Shown here one piece after another: positions 1-6,937 of a DNA stretch of 64,000 bases. The stretch is from Halococcus hamelinensis 100A6 (lineage in GTDB: Archaea > Halobacteriota > Halobacteria > Halobacteriales > Halococcaceae). The translations under genes were made by a program, and so were the position numbers. The notes beneath the pieces were generated by a model. The model did no database searches and was not told the DNA's origin. It saw only the letters and a program-made list of their open reading frames with translations. The stretch's first letter is position 1, and each line of letters starts with the position of its first letter. The DNA lies in assembly GCF_000336675.1 (NCBI RefSeq), contig NZ_AOMB01000003.1:83973-147972 (forward strand), in the 5' to 3' direction.

Positions 1-151
1 GCTTGGCAGCTTCAAGTCTATCCCAGTCTATGTCTCCCATACCATACGGCAACTGACGCATGGTACTTGGTTCTTACCATTCTGCAACTGCCGAATGGTC
101 AAAAATCCGGTAGTTATACCACTTCACGCCGGCCAGCGAGTTGCAGAGACG

Positions 152-394
152 ATGGTTGGTAAAGACCGGGATGAATCGAGCGGCGAATACGAGGACACAT
201 ACTCAGAGCAAGCATTTCTCGATGCGATTTCTGAACTCAATGGTGGTGGAACCCGAGAAATCGCTGACCGGATTGGTTGCCACCGAGATACAGCACGCAG
301 ACGACTCAATACGCTTGCTGAAGAAGGAGTAGTTGAACGCCGAGATGTTGGTGATGCCGCTTTTTGGACCATTAGAAGTTCCAACAGTAGCTGA
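152..394 (+). CDS. Small winged-helix DNA-binding protein
   Basis: The 80-residue product has an acidic lead (GEYEDTYSEQAFLDAI) and then a helix-turn-helix: IADRIGCHRDTARRRLNTLAEEGVVERR followed by a wing ending FWTI. This matches small MarR/ArsR-like haloarchaeal regulators that often act as antitoxins or autoregulators. I prefer the ATG at 152 because a TATA-like GTTATACC lies about 30-37 nt upstream and relatives begin near this point. An in-frame ATG at 95 would add 19 residues. No toxin partner can be read in the following 300 bases. Fold confident, role inferred. Confidence 0.65.
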   Translation: MVGKDRDESSGEYEDTYSEQAFLDAISELNGGGTREIADRIGCHRDTARRRLNTLAEEGVVERRDVGDAAFWTIRSSNSS

Positions 395-696
395 AATTCC
401 GGATTATGTTATGAGAGCTACTACTAAGCGAAGGTAATTGTATGGAATATCGTGTTACGCTAGCTGAGGCTGACGGCAGCCACTGAACTGCGTGAGAGAG
501 CACGAGGGCTCATCACACATCTGTGGGTTCCTAAAGCGGTATCTGGCACGCTGAACAATGATGGCGGACTAGGGGCCGACCTCTCTTTATTTATTTTGCA
601 AGTCTGCATTAATATTGAGGAACGACGGGTTACTAAGTGCGACGCGAATATATGACCTGTAGATAGTTTTATTGATGTCTAGTTCGAAAGGGCAGC
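395..696. other. Intergenic stretch without a readable gene
   Basis: I find no open frame of convincing coding character. A short frame from ATG at 442 stops after 14 codons and could be debris. A TATA-like AGTTTTAT at about 664-671 sits 26-33 nt before the next gene and probably starts its transcript. Confidence 0.4.
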
Positions 697-1218
697 ATGG
701 CAGAAGATGCACCGGGTGCTAAGGCGTGGAAAGAGCATACCAGCGCATTCGACCGAGTACGGTCAGTCGTCGAAACCGCCTCTCAACCCCGCTCCGCTTC
801 GGAGATCGCCAACGAAGCTCTGGTTGCGGAGAACACGGCGCGTACCCACCTCAATCGACTCACCGACATGCACGTCTTGGTAGAACTCGATCGCGACGGG
901 ACAACCCTCTATACTCCTGATCCACTGTATCAGCGAGCGCAGACCATACGGGAACTCCTCGACGAGTACGACCACGAGGGTCTCATCGAGCTCAAAGAGG
1001 ATCTGCTGGAGCAAATCGAGGCCTGGGAAAGGAGCTTCCACGTGACGTCACCCGAAGGTCTTCGCGAACGGGCAGCACAAGCTGACCAAGTCGACCAGAC
1101 CAAGGAGATCCGGACTGCTGCAAGCGACTGGGAACTCGTTGTCCATCGTCTATCGATCGTCGAGGATGCGATCAAGAATTATGCCACGTACAGTCGAGAC
1201 ACGAGGGCCCTAGCGTAG
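697..1218 (+). CDS. HTH-domain protein, haloarchaeal accessory family (DUF7342-like)
   Basis: The 173-residue product has an N-terminal winged helix (SASEIANEALVAENTARTHLNRLTDMHVLVE, about residues 33-65) and then a long helical domain rich in Glu and Leu (about 75-165). This layout matches a family common on haloarchaeal plasmids, encoded directly upstream of a smaller partner. The next gene begins 3 bases after the stop, so the two are almost certainly one operon. A TATA-like box lies near 664. Such pairs are thought to be DNA-binding regulators or toxin-antitoxin-like modules; that role is inference. Confidence 0.7.
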   Translation: MAEDAPGAKAWKEHTSAFDRVRSVVETASQPRSASEIANEALVAENTARTHLNRLTDMHVLVELDRDGTTLYTPDPLYQRAQTIRELLDEYDHEGLIELKEDLLEQIEAWERSFHVTSPEGLRERAAQADQVDQTKEIRTAASDWELVVHRLSIVEDAIKNYATYSRDTRALA

Positions 1219-1221
1219 GCG

Positions 1222-1653
1222 ATGGATGGGGTTGATTCATATGATTCGGCAGCAGCCTCTCATCGCGCCCTCCGAGGTATCAGACGCGAGCTTGAACGTC
1301 ACCCGATGATTTTGACGGCGCAAGGATTTCCCTCTGACACTCATACTCGCGTCGTCGCAGAGTTGAATCCCCACCAACTCACCGAGAGTATTTCAGAAGC
1401 GACGCTCACGGTGCGATGGTTCGCTGGCGAAACGTCCGAGGCACCTCCCGAGTTCTCGTTCCACTATGCTGACGAAACAGGACAGGATTTCGGATGGCAT
1501 CATGAACCGAACCCTCATGTCGAAGAGTGGGGACATTACCAAGAGCGCGAGATGGCGGGCTCTGAGTACTCCTACGAGTCACGGACGTTCTCATCGATGA
1601 ACCCGAGTCGTGTCGTCTGGGAGGTGCTGGCGCTTCTCGATTCCAAGACGTGA
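1222..1653 (+). CDS. Uncharacterised partner of the HTH gene
   Basis: The 143-residue soluble acidic protein has no signal peptide or membrane segment. It begins with a helix (ASHRALRGIRRELERHPMI) and continues with beta-strand-rich sequence containing ELNPHQL and TLTVRWFAG, then HHEPNPHVEEWGHYQ. The C-terminus (RVVWEVLALLDSK) is helical. It starts 3 bases after the HTH gene and is presumably cotranscribed. I recognise it only as a protein repeatedly found beside this HTH family in haloarchaeal accessory DNA. No enzymatic motif is visible. Confidence 0.6.
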   Translation: MDGVDSYDSAAASHRALRGIRRELERHPMILTAQGFPSDTHTRVVAELNPHQLTESISEATLTVRWFAGETSEAPPEFSFHYADETGQDFGWHHEPNPHVEEWGHYQEREMAGSEYSYESRTFSSMNPSRVVWEVLALLDSKT

Positions 1654-1701
1654 ATTCCACTGCATGGTGGACATTCCTACGGATTCTACGACCAATCCAT
1701 T

Positions 1702-1899
1702 ATGACTGAACAGCACCGAATCATATTGACTGAGGGCGACACCGGGTACTGGACTGCACGAGAGGAGCCAAGTGGTTTCACCACGTATGGTACGACTCTT
1801 GAAGCGGCGCTTAGTGCATTGGATCATGACAATGAACCAGAAGTTTATCCTGATGCTTCCTCGGTCGCGGTTGGCGGGAGATCGACACGGAGCGTGTAG
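1702..1899 (+). CDS. HicB-like small protein, probably C-terminally truncated
   Basis: The first 42 residues fit the HicB antitoxin fold: a strand (HRIILTEGD), GYWTAREEPSGFTTYG, then the typical TLEAALSAL helix. The last 20 residues look unrelated, and the frame runs 55 bases into the 3' end of the convergent gene at 1845-2723. That suggests the original C-terminus was lost and replaced by read-through. No HicA toxin is adjacent. It may be a solitary antitoxin or a remnant. Confidence 0.5.
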   Translation: MTEQHRIILTEGDTGYWTAREEPSGFTTYGTTLEAALSALDHDNEPEVYPDASSVAVGGRSTRSV

Positions 1900-2723
1900 A
1901 CGCCACCGGGCTCGAAGGTCCTGATGTTGGCGTCGATGAACGTCTGGTTGGCCTCGCTCGTCGGGGACCACACCGGACCGGGCTTCTCGTAGCTCGCGAG
2001 AGTGAGCGTCACCGGGTCTGCACCCTCGGCGATCCGGAAGCTCACACGCGCAGTCCCGTTGCTCATTACGACTATATCGGAGCTCTCGACCGCGCTCGCG
2101 AGCGTATCGTTCGTGGTAAATTCACCATCCGAAGACCGTTTGAGGGTGTTCTCGGTGCTCCCGTGGGCGTAGCGGATCAGTTTGTCCGGGGTGTAGTAAT
2201 TCGACGGCGGGTGACGAAGGTTCTCGATCGCTTCACCCTGCACGAAGTCGATCTGATAGTGGGTTGCGTTTGCTTCCGAGCTCTCCGATTCGGTAGCGGT
2301 AGAAGTCTCGGAGGTGGCCGTCTGGGCCGACGTGTTCAACTGTAGCGAGCGGAGCATCCGATTGCCGAGCGTAGTAGGATTCTCGTCCCCATCAGTCGCG
2401 ACCTGGACGGTTGCGACGTGCTGCTCGACGTTCGTCACCTGGATACTACTCGCCTGCACCCGTTTGGCGTCGACCGTCCGCACGAGCGCGTTCTCTAATT
2501 CACCCTTCTGATAGGCTCCGTTGTACGAAATCTCGTACGTGAGCAATCCCTCGGTCTGATTGATCAGGTCGATGCTGCTCACGCTCATGGGGCCGGCGTC
2601 CCCACCGGCTCCTGTTCCAATACTCTGACTTGTGTCTCCCTGGGGATTAATCTGAAACCCAATGAGAGCCGCCGAAACGATGAGTACGGCCACTACGGCC
2701 CAAACTGCAACTCTCTTACGCAT
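1845..2723 (-). CDS. Membrane-anchored or secreted protein of unknown function
   Basis: The 292-residue product has one N-terminal hydrophobic segment (VAVWAVVAVLIVSAALIGF, about residues 4-22) that could be a signal peptide or anchor. There is no lipobox cysteine and no twin-arginine motif. The rest is acidic and extracytoplasmic in character, with a Ser/Thr/Glu-rich linker around residues 135-150 (TATSETSTATESESSEAN) that looks like a glycosylatable spacer between two beta-rich halves. The C-terminal half (VVMSNGTARVSFRIAEGADPVTLTLASY) resembles an all-beta sandwich. I do not recognise the family. Confidence 0.7.
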   Translation of the reverse strand: MRKRVAVWAVVAVLIVSAALIGFQINPQGDTSQSIGTGAGGDAGPMSVSSIDLINQTEGLLTYEISYNGAYQKGELENALVRTVDAKRVQASSIQVTNVEQHVATVQVATDGDENPTTLGNRMLRSLQLNTSAQTATSETSTATESESSEANATHYQIDFVQGEAIENLRHPPSNYYTPDKLIRYAHGSTENTLKRSSDGEFTTNDTLASAVESSDIVVMSNGTARVSFRIAEGADPVTLTLASYEKPGPVWSPTSEANQTFIDANIRTFEPGGVYTLRVDLPPTATEEASG

Positions 2724-2784
2724 TAACAGATAGCCCTCTTACATTCGGCTTAAGCTTAATCAACACACGTCAGCGGAATATCAG

Positions 2785-3129
2785 TTATTCGCGAAGATAC
2801 TCGAGAATCACATCGCCATGACACGGCTTCGGTTTGCACCAACAGGCGAGCGTCCGTCCGCGTAGGTCCTCGACGGCCTCGCGGAACGCTTCGTCCTGGT
2901 CGACCCGAGCGAGAAAGTCCTCGCGGTAGTTGGCGATCGACTCCTCGCGAGAATAGTCCGATACCGGATAGGGATTCCCGAGCCACCCCGGCTCGCCGAT
3001 CTCGGTGTTCATCATGTGGCTCGTCCCGCCGTCTGCTCGCCCAATATCGACGTCGTAAGCGTCCGTGTTCCGCTGGTTCACGAGTCGGGTCTGAATCTCG
3101 CCGGTGAGCGTGGTCTGTTTCTCGGTCAT
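2785..3129 (-). CDS. DUF4326 family protein
   Basis: The 114-residue protein shows the family signature. LGNPY (about residues 50-54) is followed by a helical section (YREDFLARVDQDEAFREAVEDLRG) and then LACWCKPKPCHGDVI with C96, C98, C103 and H104. The Cys-His cluster is the conserved core of DUF4326, which occurs in phages, plasmids and archaea and whose biochemical role is not established. The Cys/His arrangement suggests a metal or nucleotide site; that is inference. The gene stands alone on its strand and is divergent from the membrane protein at 3206. Confidence 0.8.
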   Translation of the reverse strand: MTEKQTTLTGEIQTRLVNQRNTDAYDVDIGRADGGTSHMMNTEIGEPGWLGNPYPVSDYSREESIANYREDFLARVDQDEAFREAVEDLRGRTLACWCKPKPCHGDVILEYLRE

Positions 3130-3205
3130 ATGTTATCTGTATTGTTAGTAGCGACTCAGATATTCGTGGGTCAGATTCTTGTCGGATGGAATACAAACGT
3201 CTCGT

Positions 3206-3505
3206 ATGTCGACCGCGACAGAACGATTCCCGATTGATCGGTTCTACATCTGGATGGGCTTAATGGCCATTATTGGGCTCTCGATCATAGTAAGTAGCGT
3301 GGCGAGCATCCTCGCAGGTTCGGGAGGTTTCTGGAACTGGATGATGATCGTCGGCGGCGGAGCATTGCTGGTTATGGCGGGCTGGGAAGCCCGACAGCGC
3401 AACCCGACGGAGTTCTCAAAAAGTGATTACTGGTTTGTCTTCCTCGCGCTCGCCGCCCTGCTCTCGGTCGTCGGCTCCGCCCTAACGCTTCTCTCGTTCC
3501 TGTAG
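3206..3505 (+). CDS. Small three-segment membrane protein
   Basis: The product of 99 residues has three hydrophobic segments: FYIWMGLMAIIGLSIIVSSV, WMMIVGGGALLVMAGW and FVFLALAALLSVVGSALTLL. I prefer the ATG at 3206 (STATERFPIDRF); an in-frame ATG at 3179 adds nine residues. There are no charged residues within the membrane segments and no known motif. It is probably an integral membrane protein of unknown role. No operon partner lies within 90 bases. Confidence 0.6.
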   Translation: MSTATERFPIDRFYIWMGLMAIIGLSIIVSSVASILAGSGGFWNWMMIVGGGALLVMAGWEARQRNPTEFSKSDYWFVFLALAALLSVVGSALTLLSFL

Positions 3506-3598
3506 AACTCACGTTCGCACGCATCTTCTCGCCCTCAACTACGAAGGTATACTGCTGAAAGGCGCACTAACGTCCCAACAGTTCTCTCTAACAGTTGT

Positions 3599-3985
3599 TC
3601 AACGCTCGATCTTCCTGACGACTGTTGCTACAAACAGGGCTACGAAGAACGCGCCAAGAAAACTCTCTATTGCCGTCACCACCTGCACAAAGATATCCAA
3701 CTCGCGCGTTGCTATTCCTGGGATGAACGACGTGAAGGACTGAACGCTCAAGAGCACGTTGTCCAAATCAAGATACAAGCTAGCGCCAGTGAGCGGTACC
3801 TCACCCCTAACCCAGAATTCAGAGGTTCTTCCTATGATCCAATTAAGTAGCAAAAAGAAGATACCGATCGTTGCGACAGACCAGCCGAACACCCGTAGAG
3901 AGCTCTCTCCATAAACAACCACGGTGACTGTAGTCTCGATTTTCTGAATCGACTTATCAGTAATTAGGAGGTTTGTAGAAATCAT
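3599..3985 (-). CDS. Channel-like two-segment membrane protein with a degenerate filter
   Basis: About 128 residues. A soluble N-terminus precedes TM1 (VFGWSVATIGIFFLLLNWII), then a pore-loop-like stretch (LLSVQSFTSFIPG), then TM2 (AIESFLGAFFVALFVATVVRKIER). The TM2 sequence is very close to the second helix of two-TM potassium-channel modules found in haloarchaea. The expected TxGYGD filter is absent and replaced by SFTSFIPG. The start overlaps the stop of the upstream HTH_10 gene (TGATG); a GTG at 3988 is an alternative. This indicates translational coupling. It may be a non-selective pore or a channel-derived sensor. Confidence 0.6.
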   Translation of the reverse strand: MISTNLLITDKSIQKIETTVTVVVYGESSLRVFGWSVATIGIFFLLLNWIIGRTSEFWVRGEVPLTGASLYLDLDNVLLSVQSFTSFIPGIATRELDIFVQVVTAIESFLGAFFVALFVATVVRKIER

Positions 3986-4644
3986 CACGGGTTGCTGACA
4001 ACTCGATGAACGAGAGCGGCCTCTGCTTTGCGGAGGTGTTCGGCCGCTGTCCCAGGAGCACAGTTGAGACGGTCGGCGACGTCAGCGACCCCAGATTCAC
4101 GGGGTGATTCGTAATACCCAATCTCGATCGCGACAGTTACCGCTTCAGATTGGCGGTCGCTGAGAGCATTTGCGGCATCCATTCGGCTGGCATCGTACTG
4201 ACCGACACGCTGGACGTCGACATCAACGCTAGCTGGAGCTTCGTCGAGTGCCTGCTGGAGGGAAGAGGCTGTCCCGACGACAGTGAGTCCTATCCTGCGG
4301 TCGCTACGAAATTCGATCGGAGGCATCACGACGAGGCTTCCATGGGTGAATGCGTTGGTCAGACGTTGTGCTCCCGCGTCGAGGCGTTCGCGCACGTAGA
4401 GATAGAACGCATTCTCCTCAGCCGGTACTATCTCGTGGTCTAAAATCGTGCTCACGTCTTCGAGAGCGGACTCATACGGACCGGGTGGCCCCTCAGCGTA
4501 GAATATCATCGTGTTCGTCTCACCGACAGCAGGATTCCATTGCAGAAGTCGATATGAGCTGTATTCGTCGTGTTCGGCGACGAACTCGTGCATCGGATGG
4601 ATGATCTCCTCACTCTGGTCGAGACACAACTGGAGATACTTCAC
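3985..4644 (-). CDS. HTH_10 (bacterio-opsin activator type) regulator
   Basis: The 219-residue protein has an N-terminal alpha/beta sensing domain (about residues 1-150) typical of short Bat-like regulators. The C-terminal HTH_10 domain spans about 160-215: LSDRQSEAVTVAIEIGYYESPRESGVADVADRLNCAPGTAAEHLRKAE. This family controls transcription in haloarchaea, classically in response to oxygen, light or redox cues. It is translationally coupled to the channel-like protein downstream and is divergent from nuoCD. The 114-base spacer between them must hold both promoters, so regulation of nuoCD is plausible but inferred. Confidence 0.85.
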   Translation of the reverse strand: MKYLQLCLDQSEEIIHPMHEFVAEHDEYSSYRLLQWNPAVGETNTMIFYAEGPPGPYESALEDVSTILDHEIVPAEENAFYLYVRERLDAGAQRLTNAFTHGSLVVMPPIEFRSDRRIGLTVVGTASSLQQALDEAPASVDVDVQRVGQYDASRMDAANALSDRQSEAVTVAIEIGYYESPRESGVADVADRLNCAPGTAAEHLRKAEAALVHRVVSNP

Positions 4645-4758
4645 ACCAAGCCATCAGTCTCCTCATTTAAACAACCCTCACCAGAGAGGCAGAACGCGCT
4701 CGCCGGCAGCCTTCCAATGCCCAGCTATCGTTCGGCTATCAGAATCAACGATTCCACA

Positions 4759-6414
4759 ATGAGCTCACAGACATCCAGTGAAACCCAAAACGGAGCTGTC
4801 GAAGAGTCGCTCGCTGCTCTCCTCTCATCCCATACAATCGCCCGCGATGACCATCGCAATGCGCCGGGATTCGTCGTCCGACCTGATGAAATCGAGGACG
4901 CGCTGCGCGTCTTGCGGGATGAGGCGGGCTTCGACCACTGCTCGAACGTCACAGCACAGGAATACGAAGACCGCTTCGAGAGCATCTATCACCTGAAAAA
5001 GTACAGCGACCCTACTGACGAAGTGAGCATTATCGTCCCGACCTCACGGGACGACCCGGTGAGCGAGAGTGCGGCATCGGTCTATCGGACGGCCGAGTGG
5101 CACGAACGCGAAGCCTACGACTTGGTGGGTATTCACTACGAGAACCATCCCGACCTTCGCCGTATTCTCCTCCCCGAGACGTGGCAGGGCCACCCGCTAG
5201 GACTCGATTACGACCAGGACGAGCCACAGGTGGTCACACTCGAATCCCACGCCAATCCATTAGAGGACGACCATCGCGAGGACGGCGCGGATACGATGTA
5301 TCTGAACATCGGGCCGCATCATCCCGCAACCCACGGTGTGCTCCATATCGAGACCATCCTAAGCGGTGAGCAGGTAGTCGGTCTGGACCCCGACCCGGGC
5401 TATCTTCACCGCTGTGAGGAGCAGATGTGCCAAAATAGCACGTACCGCCACCAGATCATGCCATACCCTGACCGCTGGGACTACCTCGGCGGGCAGATAC
5501 TCAACGAGTGGGCATACGCTCGCACTGCCGAGGACCTCGCCGGTCTCGAGGTCTCCGACTACGCACAGCTCATTCGGACGATGAGCGGTGAACTCTCGCG
5601 GATTCTCTCCCATCTGCTCGCGATCGGCACTTTTGCGCTCGACGTCTACGGCGAGTTCACTGCCACGTTCATGTACGCCCTGCGGGATAGGGAAGTCGTC
5701 CAGAGTATCTTCGAGGATCTGACGGGCCAGCGCCTGATGTTCAACTATCTCCGGTTGGGAGGGGTCGCATGGGACCTCCCTGAACCGCGCGCAGAGTTCT
5801 TCGAAAAGGTTCGAGAATTCCTCGATGACCTGCCGCATAAACTCGATGAGTATCACGACCTGCTCACCACGAACGAACTGTTTCAACTCCGGTGCGTCGA
5901 TACGGGTGTTTTGGAAGTCGACGAGGCAAAGGAGTACGGCTGTACCGGGCCGGTAGCGCGCGCTTCGGGCGTGGATTACGACCTTCGGCGAGACGACCCC
6001 TACGGGTACTATCCCGAACTCGACTGGGAGGTGGTGACTGCTGCAGAGGGTGACAACTACGCGCGCGTGCTGTGCCGATTACAGGAGATCGAGCAATCAG
6101 CGCGTATCATCGACCAGTGTGTCGACCTACTCGAAGACTGGCCCGAGAACAACCGCGAAATCCAATCAAGTGTTCCACGAACGTTGCGACCGAACGAGGA
6201 CGCCGAGATCTATCGTGCAGTGGAGGCCGCGAAAGGCGAACTCGGGATCTACATCCGAAGCGACGGGACCGACAAGCCAGCCCGGTTTCACATTCGGAGT
6301 CCGTGCTTTTCGAACCTTCATGCACTGGAGGAGATGGCTACAGGTGGGTACGTCCCGGACCTAATTGCGTCGTTAGCGAGCCTCGATATTGTTCTCGGTG
6401 AAGTCGATCGGTAG
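4759..6414 (+). CDS. nuoCD: NADH-quinone oxidoreductase subunit C/D fusion, solitary copy
   Basis: The 551-residue product begins with a NuoC-like (30 kDa) domain over about the first 150 residues (ESIYHLKKYSDPTDEVSIIV, EREAYDLVGIHYENHPDLRRILLP). The rest is a complete NuoD-like (49 kDa) domain: NIGPHHPATHGVLH with the quinone-site histidines, then DPGYLHRCEEQM, YGCTGPVARASG and HIRSPCFSNLH. It normally sits between NuoB and NuoH in complex I. Here no other nuo gene is present. The ATG at 4759 is chosen because residues before it do not fit the family. It may be an accessory paralogue replacing the main subunit under some conditions. Confidence 0.9.
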   Translation: MSSQTSSETQNGAVEESLAALLSSHTIARDDHRNAPGFVVRPDEIEDALRVLRDEAGFDHCSNVTAQEYEDRFESIYHLKKYSDPTDEVSIIVPTSRDDPVSESAASVYRTAEWHEREAYDLVGIHYENHPDLRRILLPETWQGHPLGLDYDQDEPQVVTLESHANPLEDDHREDGADTMYLNIGPHHPATHGVLHIETILSGEQVVGLDPDPGYLHRCEEQMCQNSTYRHQIMPYPDRWDYLGGQILNEWAYARTAEDLAGLEVSDYAQLIRTMSGELSRILSHLLAIGTFALDVYGEFTATFMYALRDREVVQSIFEDLTGQRLMFNYLRLGGVAWDLPEPRAEFFEKVREFLDDLPHKLDEYHDLLTTNELFQLRCVDTGVLEVDEAKEYGCTGPVARASGVDYDLRRDDPYGYYPELDWEVVTAAEGDNYARVLCRLQEIEQSARIIDQCVDLLEDWPENNREIQSSVPRTLRPNEDAEIYRAVEAAKGELGIYIRSDGTDKPARFHIRSPCFSNLHALEEMATGGYVPDLIASLASLDIVLGEVDR

Positions 6415-6438
6415 GAGAAGATTGAAGAGGGGTAGCTG

Positions 6439-6603
6439 TCACTCAATTTCAGGAATAAAGATATTCTCGATAGTACAGTCGAAGTGGCAAGCAAGTTCGA
6501 ACGCGAGCTCCAACGATGGATTGTATCGCCCTCGTTCGATTGCGTTGATGGTCTGCCGACTCACTCCGACAGCCCCCGCCAGCTCGCCTTGGCTGAGGTT
6601 CAT
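6439..6603 (-). pseudogene. 5'-truncated HTH (XRE-type) regulator
   Basis: Read leftward, the frame gives [18 protein letters not shown], then [20 protein letters not shown], then [20 protein letters not shown] and a stop at 6439. This is the near-complete core of the small Xre-type regulators usually 65-70 residues long. The first few residues of the domain are missing. The frame upstream is not coding, and the only ATG (6601-6603) falls inside the first helix. The break coincides with a fragment of a formate/nitrite channel, so a deletion fused the two. The residual peptide is probably non-functional. Confidence 0.7.
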
Positions 6604-6767
6604 TGCGTCACGCCGCTGCGGAAGGTCACTGCTGCAAGACCCGATAAGAACGCACCCGCTACTGGACGAGCGATTTCTTGGAGTGCTTCTTCCATCTCCC
6701 GCTCGAGAATGTTCTGATACGAAAGAGATGCGCTGGATGGTTCATCACTCCCTGTTTCGGTACTCAT
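6600..6767 (-). pseudogene. N-terminal fragment of a formate/nitrite-transporter family channel
   Basis: A 55-residue frame starts at ATG 6767. It reads [10 protein letters not shown], then [20 protein letters not shown], then [12 protein letters not shown], followed by nine unrelated residues and a stop. The helix-then-PxxGxFLSGLSA pattern is how haloarchaeal FNT channel proteins begin, just before the first membrane helix. The remaining five or so membrane segments are absent. The frame changes into HTH-derived DNA at about 6630. Family assignment rests on this short N-terminus only. Confidence 0.5.
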
Positions 6768-6937
6768 TCAAACCAGCACATTTTCCCAACGATATTCCTC
6801 CCAACGGTAAGTCCGCTGGGCTTTCCAAGTGGAAATAGAAAAGAGCAGTATCGATTGCGAATTAGACTTTTACCAGTGGCACCTTAGAGATGACAGTCTC
6901 TATACTACCACACCTGGTGTAAATGCTGAGGCCGACC

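Noticed and set aside
1702..1899. A complete HicAB toxin-antitoxin system
   Set aside because: Only a HicB-like half is visible; no HicA-like dsRNA-binding domain is encoded on either side.
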